Assembly (NCBI RefSeq): GCF_007197645.1
Contig: NZ_VKGK01000001.1
Location: 124,001-188,000 of the forward strand
Origin: Shewanella hanedai
GTDB lineage: Bacteria; Pseudomonadota; Gammaproteobacteria; Enterobacterales; Shewanellaceae
DNA: 64,000 nucleotides
Direction of reading: 5' to 3'
Under the pieces are notes generated by a model. It searched no databases, had not been told where the DNA came from, and saw only the letters and a list, made by a program, of their open reading frames with translations. This document shows positions 52,715-62,739 of this stretch, one piece after another. Positions within the stretch are counted from its first letter, which is position 1. The number at the start of each line of letters is the position of its first letter. The position numbers and the translations under genes are program-made.

Positions 52715-54670
52715 ATGAATTCATTTACAAAAATTTCAGCGTTAGGCGTTTTACTGCCCCTGCTAACCGCCAGCACATTGGTAATTGCAGAGGAGAAGAA
52801 AGTATGGATAACCATAGGCAGTGATGCGCAGTACCAAGCTACTCAGGTCGGCGCTCAACTCGCTCCCGCATTGCAGTATTCCAAGATAGATAAATTGCCT
52901 GTTCTTATCTATCAAGCTAATGAAACACAACTGCAAAACTTGACGCACATTATGCATGAACAAAAGAATCGTTGTGGCGGTTATATCGTCCATAGCAGTT
53001 ATCAAGAGGCGGTTGACGCCATGCAGGGACCGAAGCAGAAGTTGGCGTTTAATGCGCCGCCAATTCAGCATAGTGAGAAGGTCAATGCACTTCTTCCCCT
53101 AATCGAAGCGGGAAAGATCAAAACTACCATTCAATCTTTGAGTGGCTTTACAAATCGATACTATACCAGCAGTACAGGAAAGCAGGCTGCCGATTGGCTT
53201 GCAAGCCACTGGGCTCAGCTGGCCAGTCAACACGCTTGGGCCAGTGTAGAGTCTTATAACCACAGTGGTTGGGGTCAAGACTCAGTTATTTTGAAAATAA
53301 CGGGCAGCCAGTATCCTGATGAAATATTGGTGATGGGCGGGCATCTTGACTCTACCGCTGGTTATGGAACTGGGGAGGGAACGGTGGCCCCTGGTGCAGA
53401 TGATGATGCGTCGGGCATTGCGTCGCTTACCAATGTTGCCAGTGCTTTATTGGAGAGTGGTGAGCAACCCCAGCGTAGTATCCATATTATGGGTTATGCC
53501 GCCGAAGAGGTTGGATTAAGAGGTTCAAGTGAGATCGCAGCAGCTTATAAAGCGAGTGGCGCGCAAGTATTAGCGGCCCTTCAACTTGATATGACTAACT
53601 ATCATGGCTCAACTGAAGATATTGTGTTTATGACTGATTATATCGACAGCAACTTTGCTCTTTATATGAAGCAACTACTCGATACTTATCAGCCACAAAT
53701 CGTTTACGGTGATGATAGTTGTGGTTATGCCTGCTCCGATCACGCCTCTTGGTATGACCAAGGTTATCCAACCACGATGCCATTTGAATCTAATTTAAAT
53801 GACTATAACCCCAATATTCACTCAAGACATGACACATTAGCAAACAGCGATTCAGAAGCCGAAAACTCGGTGCCTTTTGCCCGTTTAGCGTTGAGTTTTG
53901 CGATCGAAATGGGGAATCCAGATGCTGGCGGTACACCTATTGAACCCGTCGCTAGTTTTACGACTCAATGCAACGAACTGAGTTGCCAATTCGACTCTTC
54001 ACCTTCTAGCGGGGAGATCTCCAGCTATCAATGGAGTTTTGGTGATGGTAATGAAAGTAGTGCTACTTCCCCTGTTCATGCTTATGGCGTTGGAGGGCAA
54101 TATCAAGTGACGTTGACGGTGACAGACATCAATGACTTATCTGATAGTGACAGTCAGTCGGTTTCTGTTTCCGAAGGTTCTGCGACGCCAGTTGCCGGTT
54201 TTGAATCTAGTGTTGATGGGTTGAGTGTTAGCTTCACGAATACAAGTACTGATGCCGACGATGATATTGTTAGCTATAGCTGGAACTTCGGTGATACAGG
54301 CACTTCAGTTGATACGAACCCGACTCACTCTTACGCATCAGCGGGCAGCTATGCCGTATCACTTACCGTCACAGATTCTGAAAATAACACTGATACCGCT
54401 AACATGAATGTTGATGTGTTTAATGGCGACATTACAGCTGAAATACTTCGCGCTAAGTTGTCTCGTCGTGGTAGTGCGTTAGTAGACCTCGCTTGGGATG
54501 GCGCAAATGGTAACTCAGTTGCTATCTACCGTAATGGAGAGATCGTCGCGACAACCAACAATGATGGTCGTTACCGTGACCGTTTCAGAGATGCACCTGC
54601 ATCGGTTGTTTATAAAATCTGTGAAGCTGGAACGAGCTTATGCTCAGATCCAATCAGTGTGCAGTTCTAA
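52715..54670 (+). CDS. Secreted M28 aminopeptidase with PKD domains
   Basis: The product is 651 residues from ATG 52715, with AAAGG nine bases upstream; the earlier in-frame ATGs at 52685 and 52706 lack spacing. A signal peptide runs to about 25 and a propeptide region to about 150. The M28 domain has MGGHLDSTAGYG, PGADDDASGIASLT, AAEEVGLRGS, LDMTNYHG and CSDHASWYDQGYP. These resemble Vibrio leucyl aminopeptidase. Two PKD domains follow, the second shared with the subtilase, then the shared C-terminal module. It probably completes peptide breakdown outside the cell. Confidence 0.92.
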   Translation: MNSFTKISALGVLLPLLTASTLVIAEEKKVWITIGSDAQYQATQVGAQLAPALQYSKIDKLPVLIYQANETQLQNLTHIMHEQKNRCGGYIVHSSYQEAVDAMQGPKQKLAFNAPPIQHSEKVNALLPLIEAGKIKTTIQSLSGFTNRYYTSSTGKQAADWLASHWAQLASQHAWASVESYNHSGWGQDSVILKITGSQYPDEILVMGGHLDSTAGYGTGEGTVAPGADDDASGIASLTNVASALLESGEQPQRSIHIMGYAAEEVGLRGSSEIAAAYKASGAQVLAALQLDMTNYHGSTEDIVFMTDYIDSNFALYMKQLLDTYQPQIVYGDDSCGYACSDHASWYDQGYPTTMPFESNLNDYNPNIHSRHDTLANSDSEAENSVPFARLALSFAIEMGNPDAGGTPIEPVASFTTQCNELSCQFDSSPSSGEISSYQWSFGDGNESSATSPVHAYGVGGQYQVTLTVTDINDLSDSDSQSVSVSEGSATPVAGFESSVDGLSVSFTNTSTDADDDIVSYSWNFGDTGTSVDTNPTHSYASAGSYAVSLTVTDSENNTDTANMNVDVFNGDITAEILRAKLSRRGSALVDLAWDGANGNSVAIYRNGEIVATTNNDGRYRDRFRDAPASVVYKICEAGTSLCSDPISVQF

Positions 54671-54692
54671 GTAATTAAAATGACTTGTCATT

Positions 54693-54716
54693 AGCGGCCT
54701 TAGGGCCGCTTTTTTT
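54693..54716 (+). terminator. Terminator after the M28 gene
   Basis: AGCGGCC pairs with GGGCCGCT around TTA, followed by T7. It is a near copy of the terminator at 52515. Confidence 0.9.
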
Positions 54717-54842
54717 ATATCTATAGAAAGTCATATTAAGATGCTTTTACTTTGTTTATCAATTTATTAATATTTTAAAAACTACATTTACTTAGTCCCT
54801 GTTGCTCTCGTTAAGCATTCATTTCTAAACTTTAAATAGACA

Positions 54843-54876
54843 TAAAAAAGCGTTAGAGGAGAACCCCTAACGCTTA
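54843..54876 (-). terminator. Terminator after the collagenase gene
   Basis: On the minus strand AAGCGTTAG-GGG pairs with CCTC-TAACGCTT (one mismatch) around TTCT, followed by T6. It lies about 20 bases after the stop. Confidence 0.85.
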
Positions 54877-54894
54877 ATTAAATCTCAATGAGTA

Positions 54895-57800
54895 TTATTT
54901 TATCTCTGCTTGAACAGCCACTCCTGAGCTTGCCACTTCACTTTGTAGCGTGACGTAGTACCAACCTGTGGTGGGATGACTGACAGTGAAGCTCTCGTGA
55001 GTGTTGTCTGGATTAGTCGAGGCTGCACCGTAGCTAGTGGCGTTAGGCCAAGATGTGCCGCCATAGAGGCTAACATCTCCATTACCATAAGCTGAACTGA
55101 CGATAAGCTCGCTTGTGCCCTCATCGATCCAAAGCGAATAGTAGTTGATACCATCTGCGGCACAAATGGCTGTACCTGACGTTAGGCGGCCATCACTGAC
55201 CGGATTGAGCGTCTGACAGGCATCGGTTATCGTGCCAGAGCTTGGTGGCGTGACTGGCGGTGTTGTATTCGAACTCAGGTCGACAGTGACTGTCACGCCA
55301 CTAAATTCACTCTCCGAATCGACAGTAATATAACGCCAGCCTCTGTTAGCCGTGACCTGTAAGGTTTCATTATTCCCTGTACTCATTGAGCTAGCCTGAT
55401 GGTTGGTGCTACTGGCCCAACTGTCGGCATGGAAATAGAGATTAGCATCGCCGTTTCCGCCTGCGGTGGTGATGGTTAGCTGGGTATTATCTTCTTCAAC
55501 AAAGACGTAAAGACTATTTTTACCTCCGCTGACACACTCACTTTTTCCCAGTGTGAGTTGTCCATAACTGATGGTTGCAGCCCCGCAATCTTCAACAGGT
55601 ACAGGTGGTGTTCCTCCTCCATTATCACCACCTTGGGCTGGATCTGGGTCGGCGACCACTTCTGTTGTGCTCACTAGCATGTCGACGCCACCAAAATCAC
55701 CTGAGAGGGTAATATAGTGCCAATATTCATTGGGATTCATGGTGACCTTAATCACCTCATGGTTACCATCTCCAATCCCGTAGCCTTCATTCGACTCACC
55801 GCTCGCCCAGCCTGTACTGCTGTAATAGATGTCAGCATCCCCCCAGCCTCCGCCAACCTTGATCCAGAGTTCCTGACTGGAATTGTCTATATTGGCGACG
55901 GCAAAACTGGCTCGTCCATTTTGCGAGTCGATACACTCCATGGGGATGTCGAGCTTAAGACTGGCATCCTTGCTATAGCGGTTAGCTTCGTCGGTGACAA
56001 TGCAGGGGGAGTAATCGGTACTGATGCTCGACTTAGGACCAGCCCAGTTGCCATCAGTTCCACTTGGGATCGCATCGGCATCGGAGGGACCGCGATCTAT
56101 GATGCCGTTTTCGGCAGTGCTTAATCCGCTGGTGAGCCAGCCTGTCCACTCGTTGTCATAACGTGTGCCGATACTGTCCATAAAGACTTGGTACTCCTCG
56201 TATTGATCGTTACGAAGATAGGCTAAGATCTGATCCACATCTGACCTATGATTTTCGAACATGAAGCGTACAGCTAGGTATCCCCAGCGGTAGATACGAT
56301 CTTGACCCGAGTCATAGTTGTTTTTGAAGATAGTCGAAAGAGGGAACTCCGCTGTTTCTCCCATGGTGATAGCAGTGGTATTTGCATCGCGATAGGAGAT
56401 ATATTCAGCCAGTCCCTCTATCCACCAGATGGTGTTTGCTGAGATCCCGCGACCGAAGTCACCATGCAGATTATAACGACCATCGAGGTAGTGGACGTAT
56501 TCATGTTGTAGGTTCCAAATATGGAAGTCAGGCTGACGCCACTGTGCTTCATAGGCGATAAATCGTGCTTGATTTTTAATGCCTGCAGGTGAGCCTTCAA
56601 GGTACATTCCGCCATTATTGGTGTTGATGCCAAAAAAGGTACCCGCATAGGATTGGTAGTCACTGGAACTATCAAAAACGACCAACTCAAGGGCGGCGTT
56701 ATTATCGTTACTGACTGGTGTGTTATTTGTGCCTAGTTTACTGTGGAAGTAGGTCTCTTGGTTGCCGAGTACTTCACAGGCCCATTGAGCCTGACTTTGA
56801 TAAAGTGCCTGCGCTCTCATGGTTAAAGTGTCTGAGCATTGCCAGTTAAAGCTGAGGGTATCGGCTTCAAGTTGGGCTTTAAAACCACAGATATCGTAAA
56901 AATTACAATTGGCTCTGTCGTAATAGTCAGCCATCCCTGCTGCGGCTAGCCAAATCACTTTGGACTCATCGTTTTTATTGCTGCTATCAAGTACGGCTTT
57001 GACCAAAGTCTTGACCTTGCTGGTCATTGATGGAATATGATACAGACGAGCCATTTCACGCACGCCATTAAGCAGTACATATTCAGCATCGGTTCCGACT
57101 AAGTGTCGATTATTGAGTTGAAAGTTATTGAGAGAGTCGAGAATGCTATGGTCGGTAGCAAACAGTGTCTTCATGGCATCGTCCCACTGAGCGCGAAATA
57201 GGGTGGTAAAGACAGCGTTTGCTGCACCATTCATGCCCCAACTGGCCTGCCAATCGGCATTATACTCACTCAATACTTGTTTAGTGACATGGTTAAAATC
57301 GGCACCTAAGCCAGCGGAGTCAATTAAGATTAATGACTCTTTTAAGACCCCTGAATTCTCCTCAGAAACAGTCCAAATATTCGCATTGTTGAAAATACCA
57401 GTGACTGCTGTTTTGATATTTTCTTTAACTGCACCGCTGTAGGCAGGCACATCTTCTGGGCTGTAAAATTGCACATAAAGGGCAGCGCGTTGAAAATAGA
57501 TAAGTGACTCGACGCCAGTGCTATCAACTCCCGTATATTCAGGGGCACGGGAGTTGATTCCCGTTGCCACGCTGATCATATTTGCTTCACTAAACAGAGC
57601 GGTAGCATCACTGCCCTTAAGGTTATAAAGCGGGCTAACACATTGTGGTGATGAGCTTGCAAGCTCACTGACAAGCGCAGCACCGCTTAATCCAATAAAG
57701 GCGCTGCAATCGTTTACAGCAACAGGCCCATTGGGTCCAGTTAATCCAGGAGCTGCACTAATGAGTTGCTCTGTGTTCCAAGGTGAAAGTGTTTGAGTTA

Positions 57801-57930
57801 AAGCGTTGGTCGGTGTAGGGACTTGGGCTCTTAGGTTTCCTAAGTGATGATCTTGAACGATATTTGTCTTGCTTACAGCGTTAAAACCCGTAGATAAACT
57901 TATTGCGGCGACCAGATAGGTTAATTTCAT
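54895..57930 (-). CDS. Secreted M9-family collagenase with C-terminal PPC domains
   Basis: This 1011-residue secreted metalloprotease has a signal peptide (1-18), a collagenase N-terminal activator region (to about 380) and a catalytic gluzincin motif LQHEYVHYLDGRYNLHGD near residue 480. The third ligand Glu is in WWIEGLAEYIS about 30 residues later. These are hallmarks of Vibrio-type M9A collagenase. The C-terminal third has three PPC-like beta domains, of which two carry GNGDA-NLYF or GNGDVSLYG segments. It degrades collagen or gelatin. It is convergent with the M28 gene, and no shared C-terminal module is present. Confidence 0.9.
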   Translation of the reverse strand: MKLTYLVAAISLSTGFNAVSKTNIVQDHHLGNLRAQVPTPTNALTQTLSPWNTEQLISAAPGLTGPNGPVAVNDCSAFIGLSGAALVSELASSSPQCVSPLYNLKGSDATALFSEANMISVATGINSRAPEYTGVDSTGVESLIYFQRAALYVQFYSPEDVPAYSGAVKENIKTAVTGIFNNANIWTVSEENSGVLKESLILIDSAGLGADFNHVTKQVLSEYNADWQASWGMNGAANAVFTTLFRAQWDDAMKTLFATDHSILDSLNNFQLNNRHLVGTDAEYVLLNGVREMARLYHIPSMTSKVKTLVKAVLDSSNKNDESKVIWLAAAGMADYYDRANCNFYDICGFKAQLEADTLSFNWQCSDTLTMRAQALYQSQAQWACEVLGNQETYFHSKLGTNNTPVSNDNNAALELVVFDSSSDYQSYAGTFFGINTNNGGMYLEGSPAGIKNQARFIAYEAQWRQPDFHIWNLQHEYVHYLDGRYNLHGDFGRGISANTIWWIEGLAEYISYRDANTTAITMGETAEFPLSTIFKNNYDSGQDRIYRWGYLAVRFMFENHRSDVDQILAYLRNDQYEEYQVFMDSIGTRYDNEWTGWLTSGLSTAENGIIDRGPSDADAIPSGTDGNWAGPKSSISTDYSPCIVTDEANRYSKDASLKLDIPMECIDSQNGRASFAVANIDNSSQELWIKVGGGWGDADIYYSSTGWASGESNEGYGIGDGNHEVIKVTMNPNEYWHYITLSGDFGGVDMLVSTTEVVADPDPAQGGDNGGGTPPVPVEDCGAATISYGQLTLGKSECVSGGKNSLYVFVEEDNTQLTITTAGGNGDANLYFHADSWASSTNHQASSMSTGNNETLQVTANRGWRYITVDSESEFSGVTVTVDLSSNTTPPVTPPSSGTITDACQTLNPVSDGRLTSGTAICAADGINYYSLWIDEGTSELIVSSAYGNGDVSLYGGTSWPNATSYGAASTNPDNTHESFTVSHPTTGWYYVTLQSEVASSGVAVQAEIK

Positions 57931-58294
57931 GGTTTCTCCATTTGTGTTTTACCTTGTGGCGTCATGCTACAAGGGGTAAAGCGTCTGCTGAACAGATCTT
58001 ATTAAGCTAAGCAATTGTGTGGCCTCGTTTTAACTCGATGCTCACCTTTCCTCAGGAGAAAGCTGCTTAACATAAATGTAACCATATAGTTGCTGAATAA
58101 TATATACAATATAAAGCCGATCTTTTTTTGAACGTTTTTATGACCAGAGGTACAGAGCCCTTTAAAAATCTGGCTTACAGGTGATATCTGCTGAATTTTG
58201 ATATTACTGACGAGTTATGGCGCTTTTTATGATTGATCTGTGACAGTTTGAGGTGTATTTATAGGGGTATATTAATCCCATAAAGTCATTACAT
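57931..58294. other. Divergent promoter region, collagenase / quinone oxidoreductase
   Basis: One inverted repeat CCTTGT/ACAAGG (57952-57974) lies just upstream of the collagenase gene and could affect its leader. The rest is AT-rich without recognisable elements. Confidence 0.45.
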
Positions 58295-59311
58295 ATGCTT
58301 GGTTATTCACTTCCACTCGATTATGCCCATATTGCTTTTGACGCACCTGGCTTGCCGCAAGTCATGCATATAAAACGTTCTTCATTACCTGTACTTGAAT
58401 CGGATCAAGTATTGATTCAGGTGAAGACTGCTGGCGTCAACGGCCCTGATGTGGCTCAGCGTAAAGGCGTTTATCCTGCACCTCAAGGAGCGAGTTCTAT
58501 TTTAGGGTTAGAGGTTGCTGGTGAGGTGGTCGCAATTGGTGCTCAGGTGAGTCAGTGGAAGTTGGGGGATAAAGTCTGTGCTTTGGTTCCCGGTGGTGGT
58601 TATGGTGAATATGTGGCGACTTATGCAGATCATTGTTTACCGATCCCTGAAGGTTGGCGTTATCAAGAGGCTGGAGCCATTGTAGAGACCTTCTTTACAG
58701 TCTGGGGAAACCTGTTTATGCGCGCTGGATTAAAAGCGGGTGAAACGGTACTTATCCATGGCGGTTCGGGAGGGATAGGTAGTGCGGCTATCGTGTTGGC
58801 TAAAGCGTTTGGTGCTCGGGTTATCGCAACCTCTGGCAGTGATGAAAAATGTGATTATTGTCGTGGTTTAGGTGCGGATTTGGCCATCAATTACCATGAG
58901 AATTTTGTTAAGCAAGTCATGGAATATACCCAAGGTATTGGTGTTGAGGTCGTGCTTGATGTGGCCGGTGGCGATTTTATCAATGAGAACTTAAAAGCGT
59001 TAGCTGTCGATGGTCGTATGGTGTCAGTTGCTATGCAACGAGGCCCTAAAGCTGAGGTTGATATTTTTCGTATTATGGCCAAGCGGCTTACTTGGACGGG
59101 GTCTACATTAAGGCCACAGAATGTTGCTGCAAAAACAGAGATAGCTGCACAACTGTTAGCGAAAGTTTGGCCCCTGTTAGTGAGTGACTCTGAAAATAAG
59201 TATCAGCTCAAACCACATATTTTTGCAGAGTTTGCCCTGAGTGAGTGTGCGAAAGCTCATGATTTAATGGAGTCTGGAAGCCATAGGGGGAAGTTAGTAC
59301 TAGTGATTTAG
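58295..59311 (+). CDS. NAD(P)H:quinone oxidoreductase (zinc-independent MDR, PIG3-like)
   Basis: This is a 338-residue medium-chain reductase. The N-terminal catalytic domain (VKTAGVNGPDVAQRKGVYP; LGLEVAGEVVAIG) lacks zinc-ligand Cys residues. The Rossmann fold contains HGGSGGIGSAAIVLAKAFGARV near 150-170. PIG3/QOR enzymes reduce quinones with NADPH. No operon partner is evident. The ATG at 58295 gives normal length and an early family-like start. Confidence 0.85.
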   Translation: MLGYSLPLDYAHIAFDAPGLPQVMHIKRSSLPVLESDQVLIQVKTAGVNGPDVAQRKGVYPAPQGASSILGLEVAGEVVAIGAQVSQWKLGDKVCALVPGGGYGEYVATYADHCLPIPEGWRYQEAGAIVETFFTVWGNLFMRAGLKAGETVLIHGGSGGIGSAAIVLAKAFGARVIATSGSDEKCDYCRGLGADLAINYHENFVKQVMEYTQGIGVEVVLDVAGGDFINENLKALAVDGRMVSVAMQRGPKAEVDIFRIMAKRLTWTGSTLRPQNVAAKTEIAAQLLAKVWPLLVSDSENKYQLKPHIFAEFALSECAKAHDLMESGSHRGKLVLVI

Positions 59312-59726
59312 ATAGATAAAGATATAAGACAGAGACGTAAACCTGCTTGTTTTAGCTTACATTTTCGCTGGCATTTCAGTGATATTTGAAAAGAGGAATC
59401 TGTGGTACTGAGGTCGTTTACTGGCCGCAGGTATCAAATCCTCTCTTATCAAATGGTTTAAATTAGTTTTATTGGATTATTGCTTCACATTTGTGGTTTT
59501 CAACGTGAAAACTTGAATAATTCATGCTTTGAACTAAATTCGATCTCAGTTCAGAAACACACTTTTCTTGAGTGCCTTAAGCTGGACTGTGATGAATATT
59601 TTGATGAGCTGGTGCACATCAGTCGATGTGGCCTAATTTGAAATAGCATAGGTTGGTACGGTCTCTGCTTGTGTTTGTTGACCTTGTATCCCACCTGTAT
59701 GTGTTGATTTAAGGATATTGGCATAT
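59312..59726. other. Intergenic region with a long-range hairpin
   Basis: AGAGGA (59392-59397) pairs with TCCTCT (59439-59444), with an inner CTGTGG/CCGCAG pair, giving a two-step stem. No gene or known element was recognised in the rest. Confidence 0.45.
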
Positions 59727-60158
59727 ATGTATAATACAGCGAAAACACCTATTTGGTATGGCGAACTAAGAACTGCCCGTGGCAACGCGATCGTCATTTA
59801 TGATAAGCAGTTTCCAGAGGCTTCAGCGGGGCGTATCTACCTTTATAATGCTCAAAGAGATTCGATAATCGAATATGCAGAAGAGATAGTGAGAAACAAC
59901 CTTCACGATCTCGATAGCGCGTCGGTTAAGAAAGCTGAAGAGACTTATGGTACTGCTTGGAGTTGTGCACGTAGTAAGTTCATGAGCAAGCATGAGGGCT
60001 GGGTAGAGGCAAACTCCTCTACGCCGAGACCGTTAGTCAAAAATAAGCCCATGAAAAAAGAGACTGACAAAGAGAAAGTCACGGATGATCTAGACAGCGG
60101 TTCAGAAAGCTTGGACAGGGAGTTTGCAGATGGTTGGTCCGGTGGGCTCGAAGAGTAG
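59727..60158 (+). CDS. Hypothetical protein, 143 residues
   Basis: ATG 59727 has AAGGA eleven bases upstream; a TTG three codons earlier is too close to it. The protein begins MYNTAKTPIWYGELRTARGN and has a compact N-terminal domain of about 95 residues with a predicted helical C-terminus (IIEYAEEIVRNNLHDLD). An acidic, Lys/Glu/Ser-rich disordered tail ends GWSGGLEE. I do not recognise the family. It stands alone, convergent with galM. Confidence 0.6.
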   Translation: MYNTAKTPIWYGELRTARGNAIVIYDKQFPEASAGRIYLYNAQRDSIIEYAEEIVRNNLHDLDSASVKKAEETYGTAWSCARSKFMSKHEGWVEANSSTPRPLVKNKPMKKETDKEKVTDDLDSGSESLDREFADGWSGGLEE

Positions 60159-60225
60159 TCTGTTTAGTACAGTTAATATAGGCCTTAGATGCACTAAGTT
60201 TTAGATGAACTAAGGCTTATATTAA

Positions 60226-61260
60226 TTAACAGCTCCCAAATTGGTAGCGGCTTATATGGTGGTAAACTTGGCCGGGGTTTATCCATGGGTCGCTGACCAA
60301 CTTGGTTTTGTTAGGTCCATCGGGGATCTGTTGCGGCTCAATGCAGATAGCTTGATGGCTCGCTAACACTTGACCATTTCTTCCCTTTTCTCCCTGTAAA
60401 AAATTAGCCCCATATATCTGCACGCTTGGCTGATTGGTGTATAAGGTCATCGTTCTGCCGGACTTAGGTGCGCTAAGCGCTCCAAAACGAGTCAATTCAG
60501 CATGGTTAGCATTGGTTAAGTAACAGTGGTCTATCCCACAAGTTGCGGAAAACGCTTCATCTTCCTGCACTGGGCCCAATAATTTAGCCTGCCTAAAATC
60601 GAGTAAATGACCCGCGACATGACTTGTCCCAGTCGGAAGCCCCAATTGATTGAGAGTGAGTAGAGTCTGACTGTCAATTTGCAGCTTGTGGTCTCGATTG
60701 GAGTTTGATTGTGGGCCTTCTAAATTAAAATAGCTGTGCTGAGTTAAGCTGATGGGACATGCCTTATCAGTGGAGGCAAAAATCTCCATATAAAGGTTAT
60801 TTCCCACTAAGCGATAATCCAGTTGCAGGTTACAGTTGCCAGGAAACCCCATATCTCCATCTGGACTGGTTAAACTGAGTCTGACGCCATCGGGGAGTGC
60901 GCCAATATGCCAATGTTTGCGGTTGAAGCCTTCGCTACCGCCATGAAGGCAGTTGGTAGCTTGATTGACATCCAGTCGGTAGGATTCGCCTTGGTAGCTC
61001 ATCTGGCCATTAGCAACTCTATTCGCATAACGTCCAGCAATCGCACCTAAGTGAGCGCCTTGAGCTAAGTAATCCTCAGCCGAGTCACAACCTAAAACAA
61101 TATTGCCTCGTTCGCCATTTTTATCAGGAGTCCATAATGAACGAATGATCCCACCTAAACTCAGTACCTCTAATGCGATGATGCCGTTATCAATTCTGAC
61201 ACGTTCAATGTGGCCCCCTCGGGGATCTTCCCAAGGTTCTAACGTGCGAAAACGTACCAT
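60226..61260 (-). CDS. galM: Aldose 1-epimerase (galactose mutarotase)
   Basis: This is a 344-residue beta-sandwich enzyme. GalM motifs are present: AGRYANRVANG, NCLHGGSEGFNRKHW (catalytic His), LTQHSYFNLEGP (second His), and the catalytic Glu in AICIEPQQIPDGPN. It interconverts alpha- and beta-galactose to feed galactokinase. It lies 47 bases after galK on the same strand, so a galKM operon is likely. Confidence 0.92.
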   Translation of the reverse strand: MVRFRTLEPWEDPRGGHIERVRIDNGIIALEVLSLGGIIRSLWTPDKNGERGNIVLGCDSAEDYLAQGAHLGAIAGRYANRVANGQMSYQGESYRLDVNQATNCLHGGSEGFNRKHWHIGALPDGVRLSLTSPDGDMGFPGNCNLQLDYRLVGNNLYMEIFASTDKACPISLTQHSYFNLEGPQSNSNRDHKLQIDSQTLLTLNQLGLPTGTSHVAGHLLDFRQAKLLGPVQEDEAFSATCGIDHCYLTNANHAELTRFGALSAPKSGRTMTLYTNQPSVQIYGANFLQGEKGRNGQVLASHQAICIEPQQIPDGPNKTKLVSDPWINPGQVYHHISRYQFGSC

Positions 61261-61307
61261 AAAAGCATCCTTTTCTTGTGTAGATATTCTGAGTTTACTA
61301 TTTGGGG

Positions 61308-62474
61308 TTAATAAAAGTCTTCATCGACTCGCGCAGCACCATCGCATGCAGAACATAGGTAAACCGTTGCTTCTAAGCCTGTTTTATCAGGGTATTGGTT
61401 TTCAATAGCCTCGACGACCGCATCGGTGAGTTCATGATCGACTAACGCGACAACGCAGCCACCAAATCCACCGCCGGTCATTCTGACCCCTCCACGTTGG
61501 CCCACTACGGCAGAGATAATGTCGACAAGTGTGTCAATTTCAGGCACTGAGATTTCAAAATCATCACGCATAGATGCATGGGATTGCGCCATGAGTTCAC
61601 TGAGCTTGGCAATGTTGCCAGCTTCCAGAGCATGAGCTGCATTTTGAGTGCGTCGGTTCTCGGTTAAGACATGTCTTGCACGTCGGTAACACTCATCGCT
61701 AAGTTCAGACTTTGATGCTTCTAGCTGCGTGAGATCTAGATGCCTCAAGGTATCTAGGCCAAAATGCTCGGCGACACTTTCACACTGCTCACGTCTATGA
61801 TTATATTCAGACTCCACCAATCCACGTTGTACGTTGGAGTTGACGATGATAAGACTTAGGCTATCGGGGATAGAGACAGATTCACTGTCGTAATCTTCAC
61901 AATCGATAAGTAGCGCGTGATCTTGCTGACCTAAGGCGCTGATCATTTGATCCATGATGCCGCAGGCGCAGTCTACATATTGGTTTTCACCGCGTTGGGA
62001 CATTTGAGCAACGGCAAGGGGGGATAATCTTAATTGACTGCAATCGTTAACAGCGGTACCGAATGCAAGCTCTAATGCGGCAGATGAAGATAGACCCGCG
62101 CCTAAAGGAACCGTACTCACTACTGAGATGTCGAGCCCTTTCGCGGGCAGGCCAGATGCTGCCATGGCAGCCGTAAACCCTTTAAGATAGTTACTCCAGC
62201 CATCTTCTGGGCTCATCAGACCTTCGTTGCCAAATTCCCACTCTTTGATATCACCAGGGAAGGCCTCTGAAATGGCGCGAAATTGTGCGTCTTCACGACG
62301 CTTTACCGCGATAATGGTGTGGAAATTAATGGCAGCAGGAAGCACAAATCCGTCATTGTAATCTGTATGTTCACCGATTAAATTTACTCGGCCAGGTGCC
62401 ATATAAAGCGCATCTGCGGTGGTACCAAAAGTTTGCACAAATAACTTGTTTGCGCGTTGAGCAGGATTCGACAT
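61308..62474 (-). CDS. galK: Galactokinase
   Basis: This is a 388-residue GHMP kinase. The galactose-binding signature GRVNLIGEHTDYNDGFVLP (28-46), the ATP loop VPLGAGLSSSAALELAFG (about 122-139) and the third GHMP motif MTGGGFGGCVVAL (about 335) are all intact, as is the catalytic Asp in CGIMDQMISALG. It phosphorylates galactose in the Leloir pathway. galT and galE are not in the window. It starts the galK-galM unit, with a promoter in the 265 bases upstream. Confidence 0.95.
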   Translation of the reverse strand: MSNPAQRANKLFVQTFGTTADALYMAPGRVNLIGEHTDYNDGFVLPAAINFHTIIAVKRREDAQFRAISEAFPGDIKEWEFGNEGLMSPEDGWSNYLKGFTAAMAASGLPAKGLDISVVSTVPLGAGLSSSAALELAFGTAVNDCSQLRLSPLAVAQMSQRGENQYVDCACGIMDQMISALGQQDHALLIDCEDYDSESVSIPDSLSLIIVNSNVQRGLVESEYNHRREQCESVAEHFGLDTLRHLDLTQLEASKSELSDECYRRARHVLTENRRTQNAAHALEAGNIAKLSELMAQSHASMRDDFEISVPEIDTLVDIISAVVGQRGGVRMTGGGFGGCVVALVDHELTDAVVEAIENQYPDKTGLEATVYLCSACDGAARVDEDFY

Positions 62475-62547
62475 GCTATAAAACTATCCTAAATTGTTTT
62501 GATTGAACTTTTTATAATATGACCATGATTTAATTTATATCATGAGT

Positions 62548-62582
62548 TCATACCAATCGATATAAGAAAGTGATCGACTCAG
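62548..62582. repeat. Dispersed repeat TATACCAATC... (copy 2)
   Basis: CATACCAATCGATATAAGAA followed by AGTGATCGACTCAG matches the copy at 52603-52636 in the same orientation. It lies upstream of galK on the opposite side from its start. Confidence 0.5.
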
Positions 62583-62720
62583 GGGGATTTTTGGCAAACG
62601 AATGCTCGGAAAATCAGAGATTAAATGGAAGTTGAACGATTCTGTCGCTATTTAACAAGGAAACAGGCGGCCGAAAACACGTCTTAAAGTTGAATTCTGG
62701 CGCACCTGTTATTATATTAA

Positions 62721-62739
62721 TCCTTTGATATCAAAAGGA
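62721..62739 (-). terminator. Weak hairpin after the antiporter gene
   Basis: TCCTTT pairs with AAAGGA across GATATC-centred bases. On the minus strand it is followed by TTAATATAAT. It could be a terminator, but the stem is short. Confidence 0.45.
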
